NCBI RefSeq assembly: GCF_015169395.1
Contig: NZ_CP063458.1
Location: 1,178,001 to 1,242,000, forward strand
Direction: 5' to 3'
DNA length: 64,000 nt
Source of the DNA: Humisphaera borealis
GTDB taxonomy: Bacteria; Planctomycetota; Phycisphaerae; Tepidisphaerales; Tepidisphaeraceae
Below, piece by piece: positions 44,762 to 53,336 of the stretch (position 1 is its first letter; each line of letters begins with the position of its first letter). A program made the translations under genes and the position numbers. The notes below the pieces were generated by a model. The model was not told the DNA's origin and ran no database searches. It saw nothing but the letters and a program-made list of their open reading frames with translations.

Positions 44762-45742
44762 TTAAAGTTCTATTGAAGGGGCCAGAAAAAGCAGGTGGGG
44801 CCAGTTATCCAGGCCGACCATCGTATCGATGGGAGTAAGTATATCCGCCAATTGAAGGTGGCGAGAATAGGCCGCCCGGCGGGTTGCTCGGAGATCGTGG
44901 GAGACACGAAGGCACCGATAGCCGAAGTTTGTGAGGCTTTGCAGGATATCTTCGGCTCGGATCCCGTATCGTAACAGGTCATGTGGATGGACTTCGAGCA
45001 ATAGGCGGCGAACACGGTGCGTGCTTAGTGATTGCTCTAGCCCTCGAAGTGCCAGTCCTTCCGCCCCTTCAATGTCCATCTTGAGCACATCAACGGTGTC
45101 GATATTGTACTCCTCCAGAATTGTGTCAAGGGACGCCGTTCTAACGGGGAAACATCGTCCATGAACTTTGTCACCATTGGCAACAAGCCGGGAGACGCCG
45201 AAGTTTTCCCCGGCTTCGTCAAAACCGGCAAGCGTCATCGTCCCCTCTCTGTCGGCCGCAGCAACCTGGATCGCCTGTACATGGGCGAGACGGTTGAGAG
45301 TAATGTTCGTTTGGAGCTGGGGAAAGAGACGGGGGTCCGGCTCTAGGCTAATGACTCGCCCGGCCGAACCTACACAATGTGCCGCAAGTAAAGTGAAGTA
45401 TCCCCAGTTTGCGCCAACATCGAGCAAGACCTGCCCCGGACTGAGTAACTGCCGAAGTACAAGAGTTTCCTGAGGTTCATACATGCCGGTAAAGCAAACT
45501 TCCCGGGCAATCCCGTCCTGTAGGTTGCACAAAAATCGGTAAGCTTTTCCGTCTTGGCGAAGTTCTGCAACAAACGTTGCAGCAGATCGTCGGCCGACTG
45601 CGTTCATGAGACGGTAGCGGCCGAACGGAAGAAGCTGAATCAAACGAGAAGCCGCCTTGACCCAGAGTGGTGTGCAGGGAAGCAACGCGGCGCTCGATGT
45701 TGCGCTCGTGGCGGCAGTTACATTGAGGGGCATGTCACTCAC
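44762..45742 (-). CDS. FkbM-family SAM methyltransferase
   Basis: The 326-residue protein starts at GTG 45742, six bases after GAGGA, overlapping the upstream gene by eight bases; an ATG at 45733 is a possible alternative. It has VLLDVGANWGYFTLLAAH (near 108-125), VISLEPDPRLFPQL and the VDVLKMDIEGAEGLALRGL strand (near 217-235). These are all FkbM motifs. A long N-terminal extension of about 80 residues is typical of the polysaccharide-linked members. It is coupled to the small methyltransferase upstream. Confidence 0.9.
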   Translation of the reverse strand: MSDMPLNVTAATSATSSAALLPCTPLWVKAASRLIQLLPFGRYRLMNAVGRRSAATFVAELRQDGKAYRFLCNLQDGIAREVCFTGMYEPQETLVLRQLLSPGQVLLDVGANWGYFTLLAAHCVGSAGRVISLEPDPRLFPQLQTNITLNRLAHVQAIQVAAADREGTMTLAGFDEAGENFGVSRLVANGDKVHGRCFPVRTASLDTILEEYNIDTVDVLKMDIEGAEGLALRGLEQSLSTHRVRRLLLEVHPHDLLRYGIRAEDILQSLTNFGYRCLRVSHDLRATRRAAYSRHLQLADILTPIDTMVGLDNWPHLLFLAPSIEL

Positions 45743-46424
45743 TGCGTGTCCTCGCAGAAATCATGAAATTGTCGGAGCATGCTTGTGGGAACAGACGTGA
45801 CAAAGCGTTTGGATAGCGCCATGGGGTCAATACCACCCGGCCGCTTCGCGAGTAGTCGACCGAGACATCCGTCAGTCCACACTCGGCAGCAATTCGGCGT
45901 AAGTCCACTTCGAGGAGCGCAGTGAGGTGTGCGGGGTACGACCCGGCTCGAAAAGCACTGAACTCATTTCGCAACAAAAGTGTCAGCTTACTTAGCAGGC
46001 TCAGCTGGTTCGGTGTAGTAATCATTACCCAACCGCCGGGCCGGGCTAAGCGCGTCAGCTCTCGCACGAATGCGCGCGGATTCTCCAGATGTTCGATCGT
46101 CTCAGCTGCAACGACGACATCGGCGAAACCATCCGGCAAGGGAACTCGGCCGGAGTCGAGATCCACTTTCACAAACTCTGCGTCATCGGGGAACTGTTCG
46201 AAGTGCAGAACATCGGCACCGACGTATCGACTGATCCCATCCGGCGCGAACGGGCGAAAGGAACCGACGCCGCACCCGACATCGAGCAGTGTTCCGGAGA
46301 CATTCAGAGAGCGAATTCTCCGCTCGATCATTCGGTAGATCGGGCCCGCGCTGGTTCCACCACTTTGCACGGCTCGGGCTTCGACCGACAAGGCATTCTC
46401 GGCTGCTGCAACCAAGGTTCTCAT
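45735..46424 (-). CDS. Class I SAM methyltransferase
   Basis: The 229-residue protein starts at ATG 46424, overlapping the upstream transferase stop by ATGA. Motif I is LLDVGCGVGSFRPFAPDG (near 46-63), and FADVVVAAETIEHLENPRAF (near 100-119) carries the acidic post-I loop typical of Methyltransf_11 enzymes. It is followed by a FkbM enzyme that overlaps it by eight bases. It is one of seven methyltransferases in the locus and most likely modifies a sugar hydroxyl or the lipid carrier. Confidence 0.87.
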   Translation of the reverse strand: MRTLVAAAENALSVEARAVQSGGTSAGPIYRMIERRIRSLNVSGTLLDVGCGVGSFRPFAPDGISRYVGADVLHFEQFPDDAEFVKVDLDSGRVPLPDGFADVVVAAETIEHLENPRAFVRELTRLARPGGWVMITTPNQLSLLSKLTLLLRNEFSAFRAGSYPAHLTALLEVDLRRIAAECGLTDVSVDYSRSGRVVLTPWRYPNALSRLFPQACSDNFMISARTRSE

Positions 46425-47563
46425 TGCCCTCCCGATGTAGCACGCGAACCTGCCAAACCTCGGAACAATCGCATCAGTTGCAGAATCTGGCTTGCGGGGG
46501 CACATAGTTCCGCGGCTCGATTCCGACAGGCATCCGAGAGTTGGGAGTCGCTTTTCACGCCGGTGACTAGTTCACGCAAAGCCCGTGCGAGTGCGGAGGG
46601 GTCGGCTGGCGGTACAAGCCGACCGCATGCGGGTGTCACGATCTCGGCCGCCGCGCCGATTTCCGTGGTTACCAGCGGCAGTCCAGCTGCTAGCGCCTCA
46701 ATGAAAGCCAGTCCGAAAGGCTCGGGCCCCATGTTCGGCTGGCAGTGAATGTCCGCTGCAGCGAGCAGTCGCGGGATGTCGCTGCGCTGGCCGAGAAAAC
46801 GGATGCGACCCGACACAGGCGATTCGGATGCGAGATTGCGTAGGCGGTCGAGGTACTGATGCTCAGATGGACGCTGCGCGCCGCCGGCAATCCAGCATGT
46901 CCAACCGGGCAGGTCGTTCAGTTTTCGTAGCGCGGCCAGCAAAAGATCGTGTCCCTTCCATTCTTCCATCCGGGCGAACATTACGATGGCTACATCCGCC
47001 GAATCCGTCTCCAGTTCTCTTCTGACGTCCTCACGGATTGTCGGGCTTAGGTGAGCGGATCCTAGAGATACGGGGGCGTAGCATACCTCTGTCTTCACCG
47101 CGGGAAACAGCGTTGGCAAGCGCTCGGCCGTGTATTTGCTGTTGGCAAGCACTAAATCGGGATGAACCTTGGCGGCCTTGCGTTCGGACCAATGGACCAT
47201 GCGCGGGATGTCATGCGCCCAAAAAACCAACGGCACTCCAACATCCCGAATCACAGAGCCGAACAGAGCGTGCGGCCAGCAGGCGTGGCAGATCGCGACA
47301 TCGTATCGCTCGCGGCGAAGCAGATTGCGCAGCCCACGCCGGGCACGCCACATTGTCCAGGGACGACTGAACCGGACGTCGCCGAGGAGATGTACTGGAA
47401 CACCTTCAGACCGGAGTTCAGCGGCAACTTTTCCATCGAAGCACAGCCCGAAGCTTGGCTCCATTTGTTCACAACAGGCCCGCTCCAGAGCCAGAGTCGT
47501 CAGCAGGCGCTCGATGCCGCCGTATAGGTTGCCGGCCGATAGATGAAGAACGCGTAAGGTCAC
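46421..47563 (-). CDS. GT4-family glycosyltransferase
   Basis: From GTG 47563 the protein starts TLRVLHLSAGNLYGGIERLL, the usual GT4 N-terminus; an upstream in-frame TTG at 47626 extends it with unlikely sequence. It has VPLVFWAHDIPRMVHW, IVMFARMEEWKGHDLLLAAL (each under 21 residues) and the EX7E motif GPEPFGLAFIEALAAG (near 278). It follows the antiterminator gene by 64 bases and is coupled to the methyltransferase behind it. It is the first transferase after the antiterminator. Confidence 0.88.
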   Translation of the reverse strand: MTLRVLHLSAGNLYGGIERLLTTLALERACCEQMEPSFGLCFDGKVAAELRSEGVPVHLLGDVRFSRPWTMWRARRGLRNLLRRERYDVAICHACWPHALFGSVIRDVGVPLVFWAHDIPRMVHWSERKAAKVHPDLVLANSKYTAERLPTLFPAVKTEVCYAPVSLGSAHLSPTIREDVRRELETDSADVAIVMFARMEEWKGHDLLLAALRKLNDLPGWTCWIAGGAQRPSEHQYLDRLRNLASESPVSGRIRFLGQRSDIPRLLAAADIHCQPNMGPEPFGLAFIEALAAGLPLVTTEIGAAAEIVTPACGRLVPPADPSALARALRELVTGVKSDSQLSDACRNRAAELCAPASQILQLMRLFRGLAGSRATSGGQ

Positions 47564-47627
47564 AAGGATGTGCCAGCACAGGCAGATGTTAGGATGCCCA
47601 GTATGCCCAGTGCCAACGCGATACAAC

Positions 47628-48179
47628 TTACTCGCTGACAGGCTCCAGCAGTGCCGGATCGATCTCCAGCGCCACGCCGGAACCCAGCAAGGTCACAGCC
47701 AGCACGAGAATCTGTCGGTTATCTCGGCGGATCACCCTCCCCTCGATCCCAATCAGAGGCCCGGAACGCACTCTACAACGCTTCCCGACAACAGCGAAGG
47801 GGTATACATCGAGGGACGGCCTGACCAAAAGGGCCGTTTCGATGGATCGAAGTTCCTCTACAAACTCTGCTTGGTTTGCGACTGGAATCGGCCGAACTAT
47901 TTGGCCGCTTTCCAGTGCCCTCAACCTGTCGGCTTCATCGCCACAAACGAAGACGTAAGACGGAAAGGCAGGAATCAGACTGCTGCGCTTCCGGCCGCCG
48001 GAGACGTAGTCCTTGCGGCACATGGGCAAGTAGTACCCTACGCTGTTGGTCAGCAAATCGAAGGCGAGCGTTTTCTCGCAGCGGGGCTTGGTGTGGGCAA
48101 CCCACCATTTACCTTGCAGGTCACCGACGCTCTTGCATCCTGATGGCAGCATCGGGGGGTTGTCGCGGAGGCGTAGCAT
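47628..48179 (-). CDS. NusG-like transcription antiterminator (RfaH/UpxY type)
   Basis: The 183-residue protein has a NusG N-terminal (NGN) domain starting at KWWVAHTKPRCEKTLAFDL (near 24-42) and continuing through LIPAFPSYVFVCGD. A C-terminal KOW domain follows (VGKRCRVRSGPLIGIEGRV, near 131-149). NusG paralogues (RfaH, UpxY, LoaP) at the head of long polysaccharide operons keep RNA polymerase from terminating. It leads the minus-strand locus: after it come the transferases, methyltransferases and exporter. The ATG at 48179 has no clear ribosome-binding site, so it may be poorly translated or use a later start. A 15-bp palindrome lies just upstream. Confidence 0.9.
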   Translation of the reverse strand: MLRLRDNPPMLPSGCKSVGDLQGKWWVAHTKPRCEKTLAFDLLTNSVGYYLPMCRKDYVSGGRKRSSLIPAFPSYVFVCGDEADRLRALESGQIVRPIPVANQAEFVEELRSIETALLVRPSLDVYPFAVVGKRCRVRSGPLIGIEGRVIRRDNRQILVLAVTLLGSGVALEIDPALLEPVSE

Positions 48180-48541
48180 AAAACAGTCTGCGCGGACTTC
48201 GTCCCCGTCGGTGCACGTCGTGCACTGAAGCTCTATCAGTCGTTCCGGCCGCCGAGATGCGTTGGGCGGTCCAGATTTTTACAGCGACTTTCGCCTAGCC
48301 AATCCAATGGCTACAACGAATACTCACACTTTCGTCGAGCCGCGGTCAACCTGCAAGGAATTCAAGGGAGCTTTGTCGGAAGATAACATGATGCGCTACG
48401 TGAAATCCCCTAGTTGGCCGCTACAGCGTACACAGTTTGCCCAGATCGGCACATCTTGTCGCACCTGCTGGCGACGGAGGCCGGCTGTAGCGAAGCGAAC
48501 AGCAACGATGCGTGGCAACCGCCCTCCTGAAACCGCGACGA
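48180..48541. promoter_or_regulatory. Leader of the antiterminator gene with 15-bp palindrome
   Basis: About 360 bases lie between the upstream glycosyltransferase and the antiterminator start. GTGCACG-T-CGTGCAC at 48211-48225 is a perfect palindrome about 30-45 bases upstream of the ATG. It could be an operator or, if transcribed, a hairpin sensed by the antiterminator. The rest shows no obvious gene or tRNA. A promoter for the locus is expected here, but no good -10/-35 pair was found. Confidence 0.4.
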
Positions 48542-49909
48542 TTACCCGATTGCGACTCTTACCTCAAGTTCTTCTGTCGGGTAGCTCTCACGGAGCTTCT
48601 TTCCGCTACCTTTTGCCTTGGCAGGAGTGTCGATAACGGATTCGCTGTTGGTAGACATCGGCGTTGGCTTCGGCAAACTTCTCACTCTCACTACCTTGGC
48701 GTCGGAACGGGTAGCACGCCTCCGAAAGACGTCGTCGTACAACTCGATCGTTCGCTCGGCCATGGCAGCGTCACCGAATTTTTCAATGGCGCGAGCCCTC
48801 CCTGTGGACGTCAGCCTGCCATGTAGGCCTGGGTTCTCGAGCAGACGCCGTGCGGCGGCGGCGAATGCCTGGGGGTTGTCCACCGGGACGGTCAGACCAG
48901 TCGCTTCGTTTTCGCTCACCCAGGGCACGCCGCTGTCGGGGATCGCCGTGTTGATCACCGGGCACCCGCTCGCCATCGCTTCAACTTGCACCAGTCCGAA
49001 GGCTTCGCTTCGAGCGTTCGACGGGAACCAGAAAGCAGTGGCGGCGTGATAGGCCCCCACCAAATCATCAGCTTCCACGTATGGCGACCAGACCAGGCGA
49101 TTGGCGACGCCCAGTTTCTGAGCCGCTTGCACCAGATTCTCTTTGTACGGCCCCTGCCCGACCAGGAGTAACTTGCCTGGTACATCCTTCAGTGCCCGAA
49201 GCGCCGTGTCGAAGCCCTTGTAATAGACGCACCGGCCGACCGCAAGCCACAGCGGCGAGCCGTGTTCTGCTCTCAACGCGGCAGCCGCGGCCAGCGCTCT
49301 TGGCGACGGGTTCAGAAACGGTTCTAGCTTCAATCCCATCGGCACCGTTTCAACCTTGTTTGCAACGTGTAGCAAACGCGATGAACCGGCGATGTACGTG
49401 GGGCTGTTGGAGATGACGCGGGCGGCACTGTTGTAAACGAGTTGCTCGAACGGCTGAAACGCCTTGTAAAGAACCCGCTGCTTCACAACATCGCTGTGGT
49501 GCGTGATGACAATCGGGATCCAAGGCCGCAATGCCGCGACGATCAGAAGCATCGTGGGGTTCGGCGTGTGCAGATGAATGATGTCGAACGAATCTCGCCG
49601 CAGCATGCGGTAGAGAAGCGACACATCCGGAACGAAGTCGATCTTTGCCGCGTGGGCGCTGCGGCCCAGCCGGGTCACTTGCACGCCCTGATCGACCTCG
49701 GTGATCGTCTGGGTTGCGCCTCGGCGGCTCCACGTCACCTCACGCCCCTGGTTGTTTAAGTGATTCACGCAGACGACGTGAACATCAGCCCCCAGTGCTG
49801 CCTGAGCACGAGCCAACACCTGAACGTGCGTCTCAATGCCGCCTGGGGCAGGCGGATAGTACTTGCCCAAGTGGCATATGCGAATGCGCTGCTTACTTCC
49901 CATGCCCAT
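48542..49909 (-). CDS. GT4-family glycosyltransferase with charged C-terminal tail
   Basis: The 455-residue protein starts at ATG 49909, with GTGGGA about 6 bases upstream; the next in-frame ATG at 49903 is a possible alternative. It has ICHLGKYYPPAPGGIETHV near the N-terminus, VITHHSDVVKQRVLY, LAVGRCVYYKGFDTALRAL in the donor half and the EX7E motif in ARSEAFGLVQVEAMASG (near 296-312). The last 50 residues are a Ser/Pro/Lys-rich tail not seen in the other members. It lies upstream of the antiterminator gene, with its own promoter region at 49910-50586, so it may be expressed apart from the rest. Confidence 0.88.
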   Translation of the reverse strand: MGMGSKQRIRICHLGKYYPPAPGGIETHVQVLARAQAALGADVHVVCVNHLNNQGREVTWSRRGATQTITEVDQGVQVTRLGRSAHAAKIDFVPDVSLLYRMLRRDSFDIIHLHTPNPTMLLIVAALRPWIPIVITHHSDVVKQRVLYKAFQPFEQLVYNSAARVISNSPTYIAGSSRLLHVANKVETVPMGLKLEPFLNPSPRALAAAAALRAEHGSPLWLAVGRCVYYKGFDTALRALKDVPGKLLLVGQGPYKENLVQAAQKLGVANRLVWSPYVEADDLVGAYHAATAFWFPSNARSEAFGLVQVEAMASGCPVINTAIPDSGVPWVSENEATGLTVPVDNPQAFAAAARRLLENPGLHGRLTSTGRARAIEKFGDAAMAERTIELYDDVFRRRATRSDAKVVRVRSLPKPTPMSTNSESVIDTPAKAKGSGKKLRESYPTEELEVRVAIG

Positions 49910-50586
49910 ACATTTCCCACTTTCGACCAGCATGACCCGCAAATGGTTTCTGAAACGACACCCGACGAATCGAAACCGCGACCCCACCGTCCGACCAAGT
50001 TACGACTGGAAACTGCCCGCTCGAAACGACTTACAACAACCAACATGTTTACGCACAGTCCACCCGCTCTCTTCGAAGTACCCGGTATAGCTGTAGTTCC
50101 GTGCTGGTTCAATCGCTGACTATAAAACTAGCAATTTTGGAACGAAACACAGACGTCATTCAAGCGGAGCAACCGACGTACCGCTTCCAGCGACAACAAA
50201 TCCAGTCGCATCAGAAATTCCAAAGAATTAACGTAGCGGTCGTGCCTACCGCACCAGGATTTCTGCACTACGTGAGGTGACAAAGTGGCCTACGCCCGTA
50301 GAAAAGTCTCCAGCAGCAGCCTCCTCGCTGCCTACGCACCGCAATGCTTTGCAGGTAAAACAAACGGCGCTACCCTCACGTCGTTACTACCAAGTTACAC
50401 AAGAAACATTCACGATCAAAACAATCTTTTCCCATTTGGTCGGCACCTAGGTGTTTCTCTTGTCGCGTTACGGCGCTCCGCCGGTTACAAGGGCACTCGA
50501 CGCCCAATAACTCAGCGAACGAACAGCCAGCCGGCATGCGGCCTGCAAAATGCCGATCGACTGCATGTGAGGTAGACTCCAGCTGG
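49910..50586. promoter_or_regulatory. AT-richer divergent intergenic region
   Basis: This gap of about 680 bases lies between divergent genes and is visibly richer in A and T than its flanks. TATAAA occurs around 50120. Near 50268 a GAGGTG precedes GTG at 50285, opening a 96-residue plus-strand frame of unremarkable composition (listed separately as doubtful). The region should contain the promoters of the glycosyltransferase and of the TPR membrane protein. No RNA gene or repeat was recognised. Confidence 0.35.
50285..50575 (+). CDS. Doubtful small ORF with good ribosome-binding site
   Basis: A GTG start five bases after GAGGTGA opens a 96-residue frame. The product is rich in Ser, Arg and Ala with no membrane segment or recognised motif. 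Codon usage lacks the strong GC3 bias of neighbouring genes, so it may be noncoding. Only the ribosome-binding site speaks for it. Confidence 0.22.
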   Translation: MAYARRKVSSSSLLAAYAPQCFAGKTNGATLTSLLPSYTRNIHDQNNLFPFGRHLGVSLVALRRSAGYKGTRRPITQRTNSQPACGLQNADRLHVR

Positions 50587-52749
50587 ATGCGATATCGGTT
50601 ACGCCCCAGCTTCCTCCAAGTCTTCGACGACTTGCCCTACTACCCGGGCCACGTCTTCGATTCGCGCTGGAAGCAATTCCTCTTTCGCGGAACCGCCCTC
50701 GTTCTGATCGTCTTGGCCGTCTACGCGCCCGTGCTGCTGAGCCAGCTGCTCTGGGTTGACTCCGCCAGCGAGACCGGCGAACTCTTCCTGCGGAGCAGCG
50801 AAGGCCTGGCCCGACTTTGGACTTCACCCGGGATCAGGCCCGCCTATCAGCCCCTCTCCGACTCCCTCCTTTGGCTTCAATACCAGTCGTGGGGCTCACA
50901 TCCGCTGGGATTCCACCTCGTCAGCCTGGTCCTTCATGCCTTAAATGCCCTGCTCGTCTGGATCATCTGCCGACGTCTGTCGATCCCGGGCGGCTGGCTC
51001 GTCGCTACCCTTTTCGCGCTGCACCCGACCCAGGCCCAGGCCGTCGCGTGGGTAGGCGGTCAAGGCGCCATCCTCGCCACGACCTTTCTCCTGTCATCTT
51101 TACTGATGTATCTCCGCTTCGCCCGCATCGCTCCCGCCGAGGACGACACCCCGGACGATACAACCGACGACTTTCGTTCCGAGCACTTTTCCTCGTGCGA
51201 CGGCGGACCGCTCAACTACCTTGTCGCGCTGACACTCTTCGGGCTCGCCCTCCTGGCCGGCTCCTGGACCTGGATAACGCCGCTCGTCCTTATCCTTTTG
51301 CTCTGGTGGCGGCGAACCAAGGTGACAAGGGCCGACCTGAAGCCCCTGCTCCCGTTCCTCCTACTCGGATTGGCCGCCTGCGTCTTCCACGCTTGGCGGG
51401 CAGAACTCTACGCCAGCAGGCAGGGTATCGCCGCCGACCTGACCGCCATCGATCGCATTCTGCTCTGGGGGCGGTCGTTCTGGTTCTACCTTGCCCAGCT
51501 TGCCGTCCCTAGTGACCTCCTCTTCGTCTACTCTCGTTGGGAGTTCGATCCCTCCCCCTGGTGGCAGTATCTCTTCCCCCCCGCCGTTATCATCACCGTG
51601 GTGGCGGTTTGGCGTTGGCGATTGGTGGTCGGCCGAGGCCCCGTCGTCGCTGTTCTCTCGTTCGCGGTCTGTCTGCTCCCTACTGCCGGCCTCGTTAGGC
51701 ACGAATGGATGCGATACGCCTATGTCGGCGACCACCTGGCCTATCTCGCCCGCCTGGGCCCGATCGCCCTGCTCGTCGCGGGGTTGATCCGCCTGACGGA
51801 CCGTGCAACCGATGAAGATTTCCGTCGCTTCCGCCGATCGGTCGGCGGTGCCCTGCTCATCACTACCCTGGGCACGTTTGCCTTCCTCCAAGCTCAAACC
51901 TACGCCGACGCCGAAACCCTCTGGCGGCACGTTCTGGCGAGCGATCCCAGTTCCACCGTCGCCAACCGCCAGCTCGCAAAGACTTACATGGCTCAGGGCC
52001 GAACCGACCTCGCCGCCCGACACCTGCGGTCAGCCGTCGCCGATAACCCGGACGATGTCGACCTCGTCGTCGATTGGGGAGCCGTTCTCGAAGCCGAGGG
52101 AACACTGGACGAGGCCGAGAAGCAACTGCTTTGGGCAATTCACCTCGATCCCGCCAACGATCGCGCCTACCGCCTGCTCGCGTCCATCAACGCCAAACGA
52201 GGGAAAGACACCGAGGCCTTGAGGTACGTCGAGCTGACGCTCCGCTACAACCTACGTGACGCCACGGCCCATGGCCTACGCGGAGCCATCTATCGCCGCC
52301 AGAAACAGCCCCAAGCCGCGATCGACGAACTCAACGCTGCCTTGGAGCTCGATGCAACGCTGGTTTCCGCCCGGCTTGAGTTGGCCGACCTCCTGTTCCA
52401 GCTCGGCCGACTCCCCGAATCGGCAGAACAACTGCAGGAGCTTGTTCGGATCGACCCCCGCAATTTCGATGCCTTCATGAAGGCCGGCGACCTGCTCGGC
52501 CGCCTGAACGACTTCGCGCGAGCCGAGCGCATGTTCCGCAGTGCCGTGCGCGTCCGCCCAACATCCGCTGAGGCCCACAACAATCTCGGTGCCGCTCTGG
52601 CCACCCAGGGAAGAGTGAGCGAAGCGATCTATTGCTTCGCACAGGCCGTGCGGCTCAAGCCGGATTTCGCTTCTGCCCAAAAGAATCTTGCCTGGGCGAC
52701 TGCTAGGCGAGAGGCGGATGTACCGGCAAGCTTGCCGGCTCGCGAGTGA
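50587..52749 (+). CDS. Polytopic membrane protein with C-terminal TPR repeats (TMTC-like)
   Basis: The 720-residue protein starts at ATG 50587; a GAGG is about 14 bases upstream, and an in-frame ATG at 50536 is possible. Residues about 30-440 hold nine to eleven membrane segments with a luminal-loop pattern (PLSDSLLWLQYQSWGSHPLG near residue 93, LHPTQAQAVAWVGGQGA near 145) reminiscent of GT-C or TMTC-type proteins. Residues about 440-705 are seven or so TPR units (for example AEAHNNLGAALATQGRVSEA near the end). TMTC-like proteins in bacteria are associated with glycan transfer; no catalytic residue can be pointed to. It is divergent from the polysaccharide locus. Confidence 0.82.
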   Translation: MRYRLRPSFLQVFDDLPYYPGHVFDSRWKQFLFRGTALVLIVLAVYAPVLLSQLLWVDSASETGELFLRSSEGLARLWTSPGIRPAYQPLSDSLLWLQYQSWGSHPLGFHLVSLVLHALNALLVWIICRRLSIPGGWLVATLFALHPTQAQAVAWVGGQGAILATTFLLSSLLMYLRFARIAPAEDDTPDDTTDDFRSEHFSSCDGGPLNYLVALTLFGLALLAGSWTWITPLVLILLLWWRRTKVTRADLKPLLPFLLLGLAACVFHAWRAELYASRQGIAADLTAIDRILLWGRSFWFYLAQLAVPSDLLFVYSRWEFDPSPWWQYLFPPAVIITVVAVWRWRLVVGRGPVVAVLSFAVCLLPTAGLVRHEWMRYAYVGDHLAYLARLGPIALLVAGLIRLTDRATDEDFRRFRRSVGGALLITTLGTFAFLQAQTYADAETLWRHVLASDPSSTVANRQLAKTYMAQGRTDLAARHLRSAVADNPDDVDLVVDWGAVLEAEGTLDEAEKQLLWAIHLDPANDRAYRLLASINAKRGKDTEALRYVELTLRYNLRDATAHGLRGAIYRRQKQPQAAIDELNAALELDATLVSARLELADLLFQLGRLPESAEQLQELVRIDPRNFDAFMKAGDLLGRLNDFARAERMFRSAVRVRPTSAEAHNNLGAALATQGRVSEAIYCFAQAVRLKPDFASAQKNLAWATARREADVPASLPARE

Positions 52750-52757
52750 GAATGAGA

Positions 52758-52866
52758 AGCTTCGCCGTCGGTGAAGAAGACGACGTTGTACGACTGGACG
52801 GGCCGCAGGCCGGCGACCGCCTTGGCAAGCTCGTGCTTTAGGGTGCCGAGCCAGCCGACCCACGCC
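52758..52866 (-). pseudogene. Remnant of a von Willebrand factor A-type domain gene
   Basis: On the minus strand the sequence translates to LGTLKHELAKAVAGL, then RPVQSYNVVFFTDGEA. This is the usual 'ELKKAV.GL.P.QSFNVIFF.DG' piece of planctomycete VWA proteins, following their MIDAS-bearing first strand. The first strand and everything after GEA are missing; the frame runs on into the end of the TPR gene. It is a fragment of about 36 codons, so this is a relic of a decayed or rearranged gene rather than a working one. Only the match of this short segment supports the call. Confidence 0.5.
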
Positions 52867-53336
52867 CGGTGGAGCGGGGTGAAGCGGTCGTCAGCGTGTT
52901 GACGCGGCCGACGGATTAAGGGGCGCGCGGAGCAGGTTCGCATTCCCTTGGCGATTGAACAGGACTTAGTAGGTAACGAAAGCTTAGTGGATTCCTTGTG
53001 CCTTGCGAATGTCCTCGCGATACCGTGACGACGGAGAAGGGACGAGGGGTGCGTCCAAGTTGGGTGAGAGAGTATTCAAGGTTTGTCGGGGGATTCCCTG
53101 CCAGCTCTCAGTCTTCCGGCAGCTCGAAGACTTTAATTCATCGTGGCCACTGTCGTGGATGGCCTTGCCTGCCTATCGGTGATAGGTCTCACACTCGGGT
53201 CGCGGCGAACGCATGCCGGTCTCCAACTTACGCGGAAGCCGACGGGTTTGCGGCGGGTATGTATCTGAAGCTCAAAATGGAACGGCTCGAGCCCGCCACC
53301 ACGGGTGCGGCGCTCAACGGACGGGAAGAATCGCAA
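52867..53336. other. Region upstream of plus-strand beta-repeat gene
   Basis: About 470 bases with no recognised gene, ending in the GGGAAGAA ribosome-binding site used for the ATG at 53337. A long plus-strand frame is open through it (from 52998) but its residues are low-complexity and basic, and I treat it as untranslated. No clear promoter was found. Confidence 0.35.
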
